A stretch of 64,000 bases of DNA from Promerops cafer (Eukaryota; Chordata; Aves; Passeriformes; Nectariniidae): positions 919,597 to 983,596 of the forward strand of contig VZSE01015521.1 in assembly GCA_013398275.1 (NCBI GenBank). The letters are read 5' to 3'. Under the pieces are notes generated by a model. It ran no database searches. It was not told the DNA's origin and was given only the letters and a program-made list of their open reading frames with translations. The first letter of the stretch is position 1. Every line of letters begins with the position of its first letter. A program made the translations under genes and the position numbers. This document shows, piece by piece, positions 36,101-49,900 of the stretch.

Positions 36101-39100
36101 CCTTTGGTCAAGCTGAGCTATAGGACTTAGAGATGAATCAAAGGCAGAATAGAACCTTGACACTTCACCATTGCTTCCTCTCCAAAAAAGTCAAAGCAGC
36201 AGTAAAGGCCCAGTAGTCTGCTTCCATCAGCATGTTAAAACCATAGATCATTGTCTCCTCAAAGGACCAGATTCACACTTCTAACAAGGTCTGTTACACC
36301 TGGGTGAGGGGGATTCAAATCTCCAGTCAACACCCCTGTACAGAGGTGTTAGTGCTCTTCTGTGCTTCACTGAGACAACATTGGGCTGTGAGGCCTCTGC
36401 CTCACCCCACACATGGAGTTGTTAAGCCTTGCTCTAGCCAGGCGCAAGACAACCCTCTCAGCTCACATTGGCTCAACCAGCCTGGACAAGTCTCTGCAGC
36501 CAGCCTGGCAATTTTCCACAGCCAGTGATACAAACAGTCTGGTTTGTGAAAGGCTGCTACAGAAAGTTGTGCAAGGATCTCTCCTGCGTATGTAGTAAAC
36601 AGCCTGTGAAATTAAATGCTGTTAAATCACAGGGGAAAAAACATCACTTTAGGTACATAATGACAGATGCTAAACCATTAATCCTTTCTCAGAAAAGCTG
36701 AGTCATTCTGGAGAGTGCTCAGAACTTGGGTCAATGCTAAGCAGTGGTTAAAAGTGCGAAGAGAGTGTTAGGAATCATTATGAAACAGAAGAAAACAATG
36801 CACAAGGATACAAAATTAATAAGACAACTCTAATACTTCACAGCATTCTGGTCACTCCATGTCAAAGGAAACACTGTGAAATTCAAAAGAGATTAAATGT
36901 GTGACAAAAGAAATAATGGTAGAAAGAGATAGTAAAGAACACAAATTTATGGGCAAAATAAAAGATGTGAGTGATAGGATCATAATTTTTTTATAAGCAG
37001 GGGAGAAAGGGTGAAAAATACACTGAGAAACAGCATGGAAGTTGGTTTATTGTTCTGGGTTTTGGGTTTTTTTTAATGGAATGTTATACAACAAATTTAA
37101 ACATTCCCACAAAATATTTCGAATGCCAAAATCAAAATGTGCTAAAGCAACAGTTTGACGAATTAATTGAAAATAAGCCCAGCAAGCAGTATCAGAGGCA
37201 ATAATGTGAGTTCAACCCACAGCCTATGGGAAGCTGAGACAAAACACTACTTTGACTTTATCCTGTTCCCATACTCTTTCAACAGACATCAACTACAGAC
37301 AGCAGAATAAAGCACCAGAGTAACTCCTGTTCTGACTCCGTATTGCCTCAACAGAGTGAGAGTAACTGTGGAGGAATTCACAGACCAGATCACATCGGAG
37401 GTTTGTATCTTTGGGGTTTTCAGTGCCTGGGGAGCGGAGGAAGCACTAAAAGCATTATAAAGCATTAAAAAGCTTTGGCTGTGGTCAAATGAAAATAGCT
37501 ATGGCAATAAGCAAAATTTAGGTAAGAAGCATCACCATCACGCAAACATCTATCCCTAAAACATATGTTTGAAAAAATTAGGAGAAGAAGAGGTAGAGAA
37601 GCAAGAATCCAAATCAGGAGGCAGGAAGAGGAGCTGGGAGACAGCAAATTACAGCATTATGTGAGACAAAAGGAAAAGAGGGATGAGAGTATCTTCAGAG
37701 GAAGGACAAATGAGAATGAACTGATTCTGTCTTGTTAGCAATGAAAAACTATGACACAGAAAAAGAGACCTGAATTTCTTCATCTGATACTGTCTCTGCA
37801 AAAAGGCATGGGCTGGATGGAATAATATTAAGATAACATTTAGAGCTATGATATTCCCAGAGAATATTGACTGCAAAAGGCAGGCAGGAAGGAAAGAAAG
37901 CAAGCATTAGATGAGATTAGGAAGGAAGGCATATAAGGCAAAAAAAAGGTGGGAAGTAAGGGATACTCAGAGCAAATACCTCCAAAGGGAAGAAAAACTG
38001 AGGCAGAAGAGGACATGGACGTGGAATTGGGATTTGTGACAGTGGAGAAAGGGATTTAACAATCTTAGTTAGTGAAAGTGGTTTTCTGCACAGTATCTTG
38101 GGAGGCAAGAGTTAACCATACAAAAATTTAAATGTCTGGGATATATCAACATCAATTGAAAGAAATTATTCTTCCTCATCTAGAAAGAAAACAGGCCAAT
38201 TTTAATATCTGGCTCCAAAAGTAAAACACCACTACAAGCAAAAGGCAAAAAATTGATATGTGTGAAGTCTTAGCTGCAGTCATGGCCTTAATAACTCACT
38301 GTACTTTTTATATATTTAAAAGCCTTTTGTAGAATTTTACAGAGGATTAGTAAGAAACAGAAATACACAAGCCATTTATTATCTGGAAAGGGCCAATCAC
38401 AGTGACCACGAAATGGTGAAAAAATAATTCTTCAAAGTGACATTTTTGAATCCCAATTAGCTGGAAGAGGTCTTAGCTTATGTTGCAGAATAAGTGGTTT
38501 TGGCATGTAGATTTGAGTAAGGAACAGCATTGTATGTGGTTCTGCCCAGTTCAGCCTCCTTTTCATCATGCATGTCACTCTGAATACCTCAGAGTTGCAT
38601 TTGATCCATAAATGGTTTAGTCTGAAGTCATGATATGCAAATTAATTTTAGGCTATGCAAGTTACACCACTATGTCTCAACATCAAATTGAAGCAGACTC
38701 TGACTGAAATTCCTTCTTCCTTTTCATGGTATCATTAGGGAAATATGGAACAAATAGAGCTTTATTCAGAAAAACCCTCTAGTGTAATGTGAATCTTTCC
38801 TGTGCTCAGACAAATCCCATAAAATATACTTTGAAAGAAAAAGAAAACTCGAAACAACTAACTTTATAAGGAGCACAGCCAAAAAGGAAAGCTATGAAGA
38901 CTACAAGAACTTCCCCCTACATGGCAGATCACAAAGTTCCTTTTTGTACTAAACATTACTGTATTTATATGAATGCAGTCAGTAAAGCACAAAAGGGGTA
39001 AGGAAGAGAAGAAGATAGAATGGGAGCACTTAACTCTGTACTTAAGAAAATTATACGGAAAATAACAGATTTCAGTATTTCAGTACCTAGTATTCCTGCA

Positions 39101-39242
39101 TTTAGCTGCACCTCTAACTAAATCTATAATCAGAAAACACATAAAGGAGAGCTGCAGAATAACTTGCCAGACAGTATTTTTATATCTCATTAAAACAATG
39201 CCTTGCAATAAGCTGTATTTTCAGGCAGAAATAAAAGCCTGT
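33112..39242. other. Intergenic DNA
   Basis: AT-rich and purine-rich stretches; no gene supported. Two overlapping opposite-strand frames near 33455-33757 lack domains. A modestly GC-richer patch at 36300-36600 was not recognised. Confidence 0.5.
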
Positions 39243-39530
39243 AGAATCACAGAATTGTCCAGGTGAGAAGGAACCTCGTCCAACCTTCTGTGGGAAGAGG
39301 AGCACAGATGAGACTAGCACCCTGTCTATACCCTCTTGAAAACCTCCAGCAATGTCCCCAGGGAGGCTGTTCCAATGAACGGTTGATGCTTCTATAAAAA
39401 TTTTCTTTCTTATGTCAAGATGAAACCTCTCCCAGTGCAACCTGTTCCCATTACCCCTTGCTATGTGGCTCCTTGTGGAGAAACCCCACTCCTCAAGAAT
39501 CCCACTCCTCAGATTTCCCCTAACTACCTC
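39243..39530 (-). mobile_element. CR1 LINE 3' fragment, antisense
   Basis: Starts on the plus strand with AGAATCACAGAATTGTCCAG, the reverse complement of the CR1 tail, followed by the typical AATGTCCCCAGGGAGGCTGT and CTCCCAGTGCAACCTGTTCC phrases. Confidence 0.85.
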
Positions 39531-39875
39531 TTATGGTAGAAAAAAAGAAAATCCTGAACATCCTAGCTAAGCAATCTAGGTTACAAAACTGCTAGCCCAA
39601 TTTTTTTGTTTTAATGAGGATCAGTACAATAAACCCTGTTTTTTTGTTTGCTTTCCACTTTACACCTATATGACAAACAGGTGCACACTGAAAATGCTCT
39701 CCTTTAAAGGCTAGAAAACCCAGCCTCAAGAGGATTAACCATGTCCACCTCTATTAAAACTGAGAAATGGAAAAAAAATAACAACCCCCACTCTGCAACC
39801 CCTGGGCTGCACCTGCTTCCTTCACCTGTGACTGACAACCATGGGAGAGAGGGGATGGGAGAGAATCCAGAGAAG

Positions 39876-40440
39876 TGATTTGTCACCTGTACTCGGCACT
39901 GGTGAGGCCACATCTTGAGTGCTGTGTCCAGTTCTGGGCCTCTCAGTTCAGGAAGGACATCGAGGTGCTGGAGAGAGTCCAGACAGACAACGGAGCGATG
40001 GATCTGGTGAAGGGTCTGGAACACAAGTCCTGTGAGGAGCAGCTGAGGGAGCTGCGGGTGTTCAGCCTGGACAAAAGGAGGGGAGCCTCTCATCCCTCCG
40101 GGGAGACCTTATTGCTCTCTACAACTCCCTGAAAGGAGGGTGAATGCAGGCGGGGTCTGTCAGTGACAGGACAAGAGAACGTAGTCTTAACCTGTGCCAG
40201 GAAAGGTTCATGTTGGACATTAGGAGGAATTTCTTCACCGAAGGAATGATTAGACATTGGAATGGGCTGCCCAGGGAGGTGGCGGAGTCACCGTCCCTGG
40301 AGGTGTTTAAGGCTGGACGCGGCACTTAGTGTCACAGTCTGGTTGACACGGTGGTGTTCGGTCATGGGTTGGATTCGATGACCTCAGAGGTCTTTTCCAA
40401 CCAGACTGATTCTGTAATTCTCCAATTCTCTAATTCTGTA
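39876..40440 (+). mobile_element. CR1 LINE 3' part, sense, adjoining the CAPN7 promoter island
   Basis: Encodes the end of the CR1 reverse transcriptase (HLYSALVRPHLECCVQFWAS) and the later RNFFTEGMIRHWNGLPREVA stretch, in different frames because of indels. It closes with the ATTCTGTAATTCTC-type tail. It is better preserved than the other CR1 copies in the window. It ends directly where the CpG-rich promoter sequence starts. Confidence 0.9.
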
Positions 40441-40578
40441 AACACCACCCTGCGCGCCTCAAGCAGGCGCGCGCTGTTCCCGCTCACCGCCCCCGCCGGC
40501 CCTCCCGCGCCCGAGCACGCGCAGTGCGGCCCCCCGCTGCCGGGGCGCGCGAGCGTGGGCGTGCGGTGGGCGTGGCCA

Positions 40579-40680
40579 NNNNNNNNNNNNNNNNNNNNNN
40601 NNNNNNNNNNNNNNNNNNNNNNNNNNNNNNNNNNNNNNNNNNNNNNNNNNNNNNNNNNNNNNNNNNNNNNNNNNNNNNNN
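40579..40680. other. Assembly gap (102 N)
   Basis: A run of N in the CpG island, about 130 bases before the CAPN7 ATG; a further NN pair lies at 40952-40953. Both are typical dropout in very GC-rich sequence. Long frames drawn across the gap are artefacts. Confidence 0.95.
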
Positions 40681-40811
40681 CGCGGCGGGGTCAGGGAGGC
40701 GGGGGAAGCAGCCGGGCGGGCGTGGGGCTGCTGGCGGAGGCGGGGAGAGGGACAGGGTGGGCTTTGACGGGAGCTGTCGCCGGTGCCGGCGGCACCAGGA
40801 GGGCGCCGGCC

Positions 40812-40913
40812 ATGGATGCCACCACGCTGGAGCTGGACGCGGTGAAGTTTGCGCAGCTGGCGGTGCAGCGGGACCAGAGCGGGCGCTACCAGGAAGCGGT
40901 CTTCTACTACAAG
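40812..40913 (+). CDS. CAPN7: CAPN7 exon 1, start of MIT domain 1
   Basis: Codes residues 1-34, MDATTLELDAVKFAQLAVQR and onward to VFYYK, the first MIT helix. Donor GTACGG, phase 0. GC-rich because it lies in the CpG island. Confidence 0.95.
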
Positions 40914-43900
40914 GTACGGCGGGGGCGCGCCGGGTCCCCCGGGGCGTCGGGNNGGGACGCGCCGGTTCCCTCGGGGCGTCGGTGTCTCCTTCCCCTCGCC
41001 GCGGGCCGCGTGATGCTCTTGAGCTGCCGGAGGGTTTGCGCTCCCCCCTGGCCCCTCGAGGGCCGGAGGGGAGTGTTCGGCACCCCCGCGGCCCGGCACG
41101 GCCCTGCAGGCGGAGAGAGACGCGCTGGGTCAGCGCGGCCGCCCCCGCCCTCCCTCGGCGGGTGTGCCCCGGGAGCGAGCTGCTCGGCCCGGGGAAGACG
41201 AGGCGGTGCCCGCCGAGACGAGAGCGGAAGGCCGTGCGTGAGCGTCGAAAGTTTGTCAGTCTCCGGAGGAGCCACGTCCTTCAGGGCTGGTTGCGAAACA
41301 CCTTTTCCCTGCGTCCTGTTCTTAGGTGGGAACGAGCGCTGCCCGTGCGCTGATTTTTACTGACAGGCTTAGGGGTAGCACTGCAGGTACGCTGCTTAAA
41401 AAACGGGAACGGGCGCGTCTTCCAGCTTCTGGAGACACAACCCCTTCAGTGCTTCTGGGAAGCTTCATCGTAACCTAAAAACGTCTCTGCCCCGCTGCTT
41501 TTACACTTTCATTCCTGGCCTCTCCCCAAGCTCTGCTAGGCCAGAAAGACTGATCAGTTTTATGCTGGCGATGAAAGGGCTGGGCATTTTGGAGAACCAC
41601 AAGTGGGCATACGGCCGCTCCTGAGTGTGCAGCTGGGAGCAACTCTCTTGTACAGTCATCAAGTAAATAGAGAGGTCTGTGGTGAAATACAAGAAGCTCA
41701 GCAGTAAGACAGCTTCAGATCACAAGCTATCAGCGACAGGTTTTTAGCCTCGTGTGAATATTCTTTCCATCAGGGACCAGATTTTATTGTTTTAGTACAG
41801 TTTCAGGTTGATGTAGCTAAGGGTGTAATGAGGTTGATTCACTGTCTTGCTCAATATCTGTAAGCTTACTGCTAGCATGTAGTAGTTTTTGTGCAACCAT
41901 TAGGCATTTTTCACCTATGTAAATTGTCTCATTTTGTTGTTTTATGTGTCATAAAGTTACATTGAAGTTCTGCATCCCATTGACTTCTTACCTTTGAGAA
42001 GGGATCTCTTTGAAGTCTCTGTTTATCCTTATCAAAGTAATCATTCCACAGATTCCATTATCCTGACAAAGTCATTCTCTTCCAGTAAGTTGTTAATGGA
42101 TCTGTAGTTGGCCTTTTATTTCATGAGTACAAGGTGTCTGTGAAATGTTTAAAAAGCACAGTGTTAATAATCATGGTGGCCTATGCATGTAAGTGTGAAA
42201 AAATAGGAAGAAGAGTATTTTTTTCCTTTTTTTTTTAACCCAGTTGTTAATTTTGTGGGGGCTAAATTTATATATGTAAACCTTATATATGCAAAAGTTT
42301 TAGTTGCCCATAATAACACTGATAAGCTCTGTGTTCATCAGCAGCAGTGTGTGTGCATGGTCTGATAACCATGTGCAGTACTGCTTTAGTACTGTGTATC
42401 GCTCCTTTTCTCTGGAAGAAATTACTCGGTGGTATTCAGAATGAAAATATCTTTTTGTGCAAATAGTCACCCTTGTATGCTTTTGAACATACATGTGTGC
42501 AGAAAATCTTTTTCACATACTGTGTACAGGTGATATTCTTGCTAAGTGGAAAAATGCACCCCTGGCAGAGTTGGTGCACTTGAAGCTACACGAAACCAGA
42601 GTGTAACCTAGATATGTCTGGCTTTCTGGATGTTGCCTGAAGAATCACTGCCATGTTAGATTATACAAAATAGTTGCAAAATGTAATTTATTATTTCAGA
42701 GATACTTTATTTATTTGTTTATTTATTTGTTCCAGCACAGTGGAAGTAAGCTCTGGCCTGTCACCAGCTTTTTTATCAACTGCTCTAAGAAGTTCAGAGC
42801 TCACTGGTGCAATTACTAAGCATGTGGGAAAGCTTGGGTACTGAACTGGCTGCTGACCTTAAGGATGAAATATGGAAAATGCTACAGTTGTTACTATAGA
42901 CAACAGCAAAACAGACCTGTGTGAATGGAGTTCCTATGGTTAGCAAGTGTCCTTGGCTTCCTGCTACCACGTAACTTTGACAGATGCCTAGAGGAGTGCT
43001 GCATGGGAACCAGCTTCGGGCAGCTTGCTAATTAATGGTGCTCTGCAGAAATGTCAGGATCACATTTGGACACCGATGACTTCAGCCAAAACTGCTGAAG
43101 GCTGTTGCTAAGTCTGGCTGTTGACCAGCCATTAGCAGCTTGCAGACTGATGATCAGAAGTTAGCTTAGTGAGGCTGTGGCACACTACTCATGACAAACA
43201 GTGACATTGGAGAGATCATAAATGCTAAGTCTGAATTGCACATCCATCTGGTCACTGGAAACAGCTGGCATGCTGCCTGCACAAGCACTCTGTCAACTGC
43301 TTCAGTCCTTTTGAAGTTTGGTTTATAACAGACTTGTTTCCATTATGTTTACATCTTAAAACCAGGCAAAAACAATTGTGGTTGAAATCACAGAAGCAAC
43401 ATCAATTTTACACTGTTTTTGTAGCACTGGTTTGGAAATCCACATTTGTTTTTTGCATCATATGTAGACCACATACCTTTGTGATACAGCACCTGTTTTG
43501 TCAGTCTGTACTTGTGGTATGTCACAGACAAATATATCCATCCCTTGAGCATGTAGCTGTAGTGCACTTTTTTCCCCCTGCAAAAAATAGTTGTGTGCTA
43601 GACCTTAATAGTAGTTAATTGCTACATATAAATGACAATTCTGCTTACCCTTCAGTGGCTGTAGATGTTTTTTGTGATGTGATATGGAGATGGATGCTGG
43701 CAGGGAGCATGCAGTACTTGATTCTGTGATGTTTCTCAGTGAAAATTTATCCTGATAACAAACACAGGCTGTATCAGGATCAGTTTTAAGTTTGGGCAAG
43801 CTAAACAGATGGGTATGGGAGCAAACTGCTAAGCTTGATCAAAATAATGGCCATAAAACACACAAGGGAGCCCTGGCCATGGATCTGTACTTGCCCTGTG

Positions 43901-46900
43901 CAGGGCAGTCTCTGTGAAGCAGCTCTCTAGTTACTCTTCTGCTTTCTGCCTTCCCAGCCTGCCTGCTACACGACCACCTCCTCTCCTCTACTGCTGGTGG
44001 GAAGGCAAGCACTGCCACCAAGGTGGGGGCTTTTCCCATGTCAATAATGAGGACAAAACGAGGTTTCTGTGCTCATTTTTGGTGGGGTGACAAATGTTGA
44101 TTCTCCATACGGTTCGGAGCTCTGGCTATTTATTGCAACCCTGCCAAACCTTACGTGTTTTTCATAAATTCAGTGGAGAGACAGCTTATGCAATTGAAGG
44201 CGTTTTTTCTTAATAAATTTGTACAGGATGGAAAAAGCTTAATGTGGGTAGCGTACTGTGCTTCTGAGCCAGAGGCCTACGCTCCCTCCTGAAAACAGAC
44301 TTCCATCCAGTATTTTGTGTACATGCAAACATTTAAAAAAACAATATTGAGAAGCTAGGAGGCCTCACATTTCTAGATGTTCCAGATTGGATAGCTTTAT
44401 CTGAGTAATAATAATTTTAAAAAATACCTTCTAAACAAAAATTCTTGGCATTTGATTTTAAAAAGCTTTTATATTTGTTTACTTTTGTTATTATCGGGTG
44501 AAATGCCAATAACTGGAATAGCTACTTTTTTCTCCTAACCTTAAATCCTCAGCTTTAAAATCAAACTGATTTCAGTGCATGCTTGAAGAGTTTTACTTAA
44601 AATCTCCTAATTTCATACATTACTATATAAACAGGCCTATAATCTGGTCTTACAGAACTTCTGGATGTTTTTACAGTCTTATAGGTTGTCCCAGATGTGA
44701 GAAATCAAACATGATCTAGCTTATAACTTGAAACTTTTTCTTTTGAGCAGAATTTCGTTGCAGACACAGAGTCTTTTTGCAGATGTAAGGGCTTGCTTTC
44801 ATGCAACTCATGGCTGCTGTAGGCCCTCTGTTTATGGTAAGTAATTTTCTAGGCAGCAAACATTAACTTTGTCTCCAATTCTTCTCCCTGCAGGAAGCTG
44901 CACAAGCCTTGATTTATGCTGGGATGGCTGGGTCCAACTTGGAAAATATTCAAGAAAAAATAAATGAGTACTTGGAGAGAGTTCAAGCTCTCCATTCAGC
45001 AGGTGGGTAAGGAGCTTTCTAATTAAAGCTCTGCTTAAATTAATTGAGTGGAAAGTTGTTTGCTGCTGTGAAATACATATCAATGCTGTTTGCTGTTTTT
45101 ATTATTCTGATTTTCTTGTCCTTTGTGAAGAACCACAAATACGAGCACATCATTGGTTTGAATTCTGATACATCATAAATTAAGCAGAGACTGACTTTCT
45201 AAGGACTTGGGTGTGGGTATTCTTTGCTTTTAAATGTTCTGAGGAATGACATCTGCAGAGCAAATGCGAGAAAGGTCATTAATAAAGGTGTTAAGTGACA
45301 TGGACACCTAAGGAACTTGTATATTGTCATAGGTGATGTATATTCACAAATGAGGCAACATTTTACATAATTAAACATCTTTGTTCTCTGTGTAGTATGA
45401 AAGAGATTAATTTTACATTATTTCACATCTGAAATATCCTGAGAGCTAACCTCTGCTTCAGGGAAGTGTGATGGTGTTTCCTTGTCTTTGCATAGATATT
45501 TTTAGCAAAGTTTAGAAAGATTTTGTTTCCAGACAAGAAATAGTCATTACCCAACTGATTAGAGCTGCTAGTGTTTTGGGGACATGGTCAGGATGTTTTT
45601 ACATGTCTGCTGCTGTAGTAAGCTAAATACTTGTCTTTTCATTTAGTTCAATCACAGAAGACAGACCCTCTGAAGTCAAAACAGCAGCTGGACTTGGAGC
45701 GTGCTCACTTCCTAGTTACACAGGCTTTTGATGAAGATGATAAAGGCAATGCAGAAGAAGCTATAGAGCTGTACACAGAAGCAGTGGAACTCTGTTTGAA
45801 AACAGTATGTTAAGCTACAGGTTAACTTGGTGGAATTATGTGATGGTAAGAAATTCTTCCACTCTCACAAATGACTGACCCTTAAAGGCTGGCTTGAAAA
45901 TGGAGTACCTGTATTTGTAAAAACTACCTTTTAATTTTTTTTTGTTTGTTTCACTGTTTTTATTTTTTTAGTGTCTCTTCCAGTCTTTATGTTGCTATAC
46001 AACACTGTAAGTTTATGGGGACTTGTCATTTATGTGGTGTTTTTCTGAACTTGATTATACTAAAAGCTAGAAATATTCTGGAATACTTTTCATGTTGATT
46101 TTTTCTCTGGAGCAAATACCACAAAAACAGAAATTAAAAACTGTTAAAAATGAAGATGACTTCCTAATGTGTCAGCTGTATTAATTTCTGACTACATTAA
46201 AGGAAGTAGTTTAAGGGAAATTTGTGCGTGTAACATTTTCTGAAGACGTAACAGTCTACTAATGCCAAAAGTATTAAAAATACTACTTGATTACTCAAGT
46301 AGTCAACAGTAAAGCTGTTATGAGTGAATTCAATTCACACTGAAATTAATAAGGATGAATTGGCCATTACATAAACAATGAAGAATATAATTACAGGTAC
46401 TGCTTTTCTCCCTTAAGTCCAGTTGCCTTAACTAACTCATTACAGGAAGAGCTCACCATCATAATGTAACTCCACCAAGTCTGTTTTTCTTTTTCTCTTC
46501 TTTTCAATGTTATAATGTAAAAATATGTGTGGGTTGTTGAGGGTGTTATATTACTGTTGCTACATGCTTGATTAAATCCTTTCCTCTGAATTGTGTTAAC
46601 AGGTTTTACCTAGGCTAAAACCCCTGGTGATACAGTGTAACCAGATCAAGAGTTAGTAGAGCTGTTCTAGTTTTTCCACTTGAGCTGTTGAAGCAGGACA
46701 TTTTCAATGTATTACATAACATTTACTGCAGCAGCATGCTCCTTTTCCTCTGCTGTGTTCCTCCTTCTGTTGTGTCAGTGCATGCAAATATTACTGAAGT
46801 TAGTCTGAAAATATCTCATATTTACAACTGCATTCATTGGGTATTTCATTAGGTATAACATACTGCTGAAGTTTCTTTTAATCTTGACTAGGATATTCTT

Positions 46901-49900
46901 TTGTTGGCATGATGGTAAGGTTTGTCCCGTGGGGTGACCCAAAAGTACCACCTTCTTCCCAGGATGAAAGGAGATTTAAGGAGCTCTGCTATCTTGAAGC
47001 TTTGTTCCTGTCTTTCTCCTCAGTATATTCAGGGGGAGAGATTGGTTTCTTCCTTACCCTTAAAGTACTCAGAGAGCAGCCATTACTCCTCTTCTGTGGC
47101 TGATTCCTAGATGAGTGTGCTGGTGTTCCATCTCCACTACTTACCTTCATAAATCTTTAAAAGTCTTTTCCAACCAGGAGCCCCAGAGTGTTATTTATTT
47201 GCAAATGAAATTAGTTGCTTACAGAGGGTGTTTCTAGTTTTGTTTCTTGGAGTGAAAGTAGCTTGCTTTTTGTATCCTCAGTTGATGTCCCTGACCTGGA
47301 ATAATTGGTCAAGGCACAAAGCTAGAACCTGAAACCTGCTTGTGGGTGCCACAGGAGAAGTCACGCCTCATGTTGTGCCTCCTGCAGATTGTTTGGCTGC
47401 AGAAGCTGTGCTTCATCTGTAAGGAAGACAAAAGTATAAACTGTCATAGATGACCTCCCAAATGGGAACAGAAGTTAACACTCTTCACATCTTTGTCACC
47501 CTGTGCTAGGTTATTTTATGCTTTTGATTGCAAGTTAAAAATTTTGTTCTTGCACCTCTATCTTGTTTGTTTGAAAACAAACTTATTTTATGAAAGTAAA
47601 CATTTAAATTTTTTTTCCTAAATTACCACGATCATTTTAACACATTTGGGGAAAAGAATGGGAACACATCCAAGCTCAGCAGTATATACAACGTTTTGTT
47701 TTGTCTTCTTTCTGCCAATAGTTTTAATACAATTAATTCTTCTGGCAATTCTTTTTGTGTATGCACCGTTTTCTATGCTGAAGAATTTTAGACATAACTT
47801 CCATTCTATCAAAATTTCACTAGAATAGCAAACTGGTATTTGCTTACATAGTATTTTTTTATGCTGAGTTTAAAAAAAGAAAGAACAACAAACAAAGCAA
47901 AATACTTGTTCATTTCAAAAAGAGAATTGGAAGAAATAGCTAGAATTACTCTTTGCTATTATCTAGAAGTATGACAACTGAGCTTATAAAACATGTTGGT
48001 GGTTTTTGGATGTGTAGATTTTTCTTTTATTTTGCACTTTAGGCTACTGAAACCTCAGAAGCAGGCCTCCAGTCCAAACTGAAGCAGCTGGCTCGACAAG
48101 CACTGGATAGGTGAGCACTGCTAATGTTAGTAAACGTACTTGCTGTCAGGTCTAAGTGCACCCTCTGAGTTGGATTCCCAGTCTAACATGTCTGTGTGGA
48201 TTCTGTGTAGATTAAGCTCCTGCAGAGTTCACCTTGGAGGTAGTTGCCAGCTGCTTCACTGCTGAATGTAGCAGCTGTTGTGCCAACCCTCTGGGAATCT
48301 TGAGACATGCAGAATTAGGAAAGGACTGTGTGCTTGTTAGAACAAATGCAGTACTTCAGAGATATAGTCCAGAGTACTATAATTATTGGCTTCTATAAAA
48401 GATGCTGAATTTGGGCTAGCATGAAGTCAAGGTGTCGGTGTCTCTCCATAAGGAAGACAGCTTGGAAACTGGGAAACATTTTTTGTTACAGTAGCAATCT
48501 AATTACACAGTGTATGTGTAGTGAAATCTCTGAAACAATTTACACAAGTATAAGGTCAATGTACTTCTTTTTAAGTCAGCTCTATGACTGGGTTAGGTTT
48601 CAGTTTAAGCTGGGTTTTAGCACTTCTCAATCTGTGTTCAGAAAAAAATCCCAATACTTTGCATGTGTGTGACTATCCAGAAGCTTAATGCAGCAGTAAC
48701 AAAATATGGCTCCTGCATACACAGTGTTCAAGCAGTTAAAAGTCTGGGTTGTGAGAATGCCCATGGGTTTTACTACTATTGTACCTTCTAGACAAAATAA
48801 ATCTGGAAGGTATGAGAGGATGCAGATCAGTTTTTTTCTGTGTGTTTCAGTCATCTTGTTCTGGGATTCCACATAATGAACACTTAAAAAAATTCTTCTG
48901 TTAGCATAATTTAGACGCAATAAAAATCTAATGATTTCTGTCAAAAGTAGCTTGTATGAGTTGGAAATGCTATATTTTAATTGATTCAAGAACAGAAAAA
49001 TAAAGAAGTACCAGCATCAGAAATTGATTTTGTTTTTTTAGAAAAAGTAGTTTTGGTCAACTTGGGCATTTGACATATTTAACATACGTGGGAACATGAA
49101 CCAAGAAAATCAATAATTGAACTGTAATTATGTTTTTATCACTGTTGTAAAGAAAATGCATTCTTTATTTGCTTTAGAGCAGAAGCACTGAAGGAATCTA
49201 TGTCAAAGTCATCTCAGAAAGAAAAGTCAACTGCATCCAAACCAAATCAGCCAGTCAGAACGTTCTTTCCATTGGGACCTGATTTTTCTTTAAACGATAA
49301 ACCACAGACAATCAGAGCAGTACAAGCTAGTGAATCTCAAGGTCAGAGATACACTGCAGAGGAGATTGAAGTACTCAGGTAAGTCTAAGAGTTTCCAAAA
49401 TGAGTTCATGGAAGGTCTGGCTCTGAGAAGCTAAAGTGCAAAGTTGTTTTTATAGATTATACATCTGCTACTTCACTGGAAATCAAAGGAGCATAGTATT
49501 TTATATGACTCTGCCTTCTTTTGCATCCGGTTCCTTTTACTTTTACTTTTATTATAGGTGAAATAAGCTACAAATAATCCATAAAACCATTAACCTAAAT
49601 TGTGACTTTTGAAAACAATCAAATATATAATGTTCAAAAGGTAGTTGTCTTGTTTTCAGAAGCACTGTGTATTACTAGTTTTTAAAAACTTATTTTATTG
49701 TTACCTTCTGCAAGTTAATCTTCAGAAGATGATTGATATGTTTGTAACTCTTCTTTTTTGTTCTTTTTCTTCTGACTTGCAGGAAGACTTCAAAGATTAA
49801 TGGCATTGAATATGTACCTTTCATGAGTGTTGATCTGAGAGAACGTTTTGCCTTCCCTATGCCTTTTTCGTAAGTATGCTTCATTTTTGTTTTTATTTTC

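Larger units (their letters stand above)
40441..41250 (+). promoter_or_regulatory. CAPN7: CpG island, CAPN7 promoter and first exon
   Basis: An abrupt change to GC-rich, CpG-dense sequence around the CAPN7 start codon, in an otherwise AT-rich window. No TATA box is evident upstream of the ATG, as expected for a broadly expressed gene. A gap of unknown bases lies inside it, so the transcription start cannot be placed. Confidence 0.8.

Noticed and set aside
39704..40329. Several frames of 60-129 codons on both strands
   Set aside because: Fragments of the CR1 reverse transcriptase and their antisense shadows; broken by indels and not host genes.
40351..41363. Long frames on both strands in the CpG island
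   Set aside because: They run through N gaps and GC-rich sequence where stops are rare; only the calpain-7 exon 1 frame continues correctly across splice sites.
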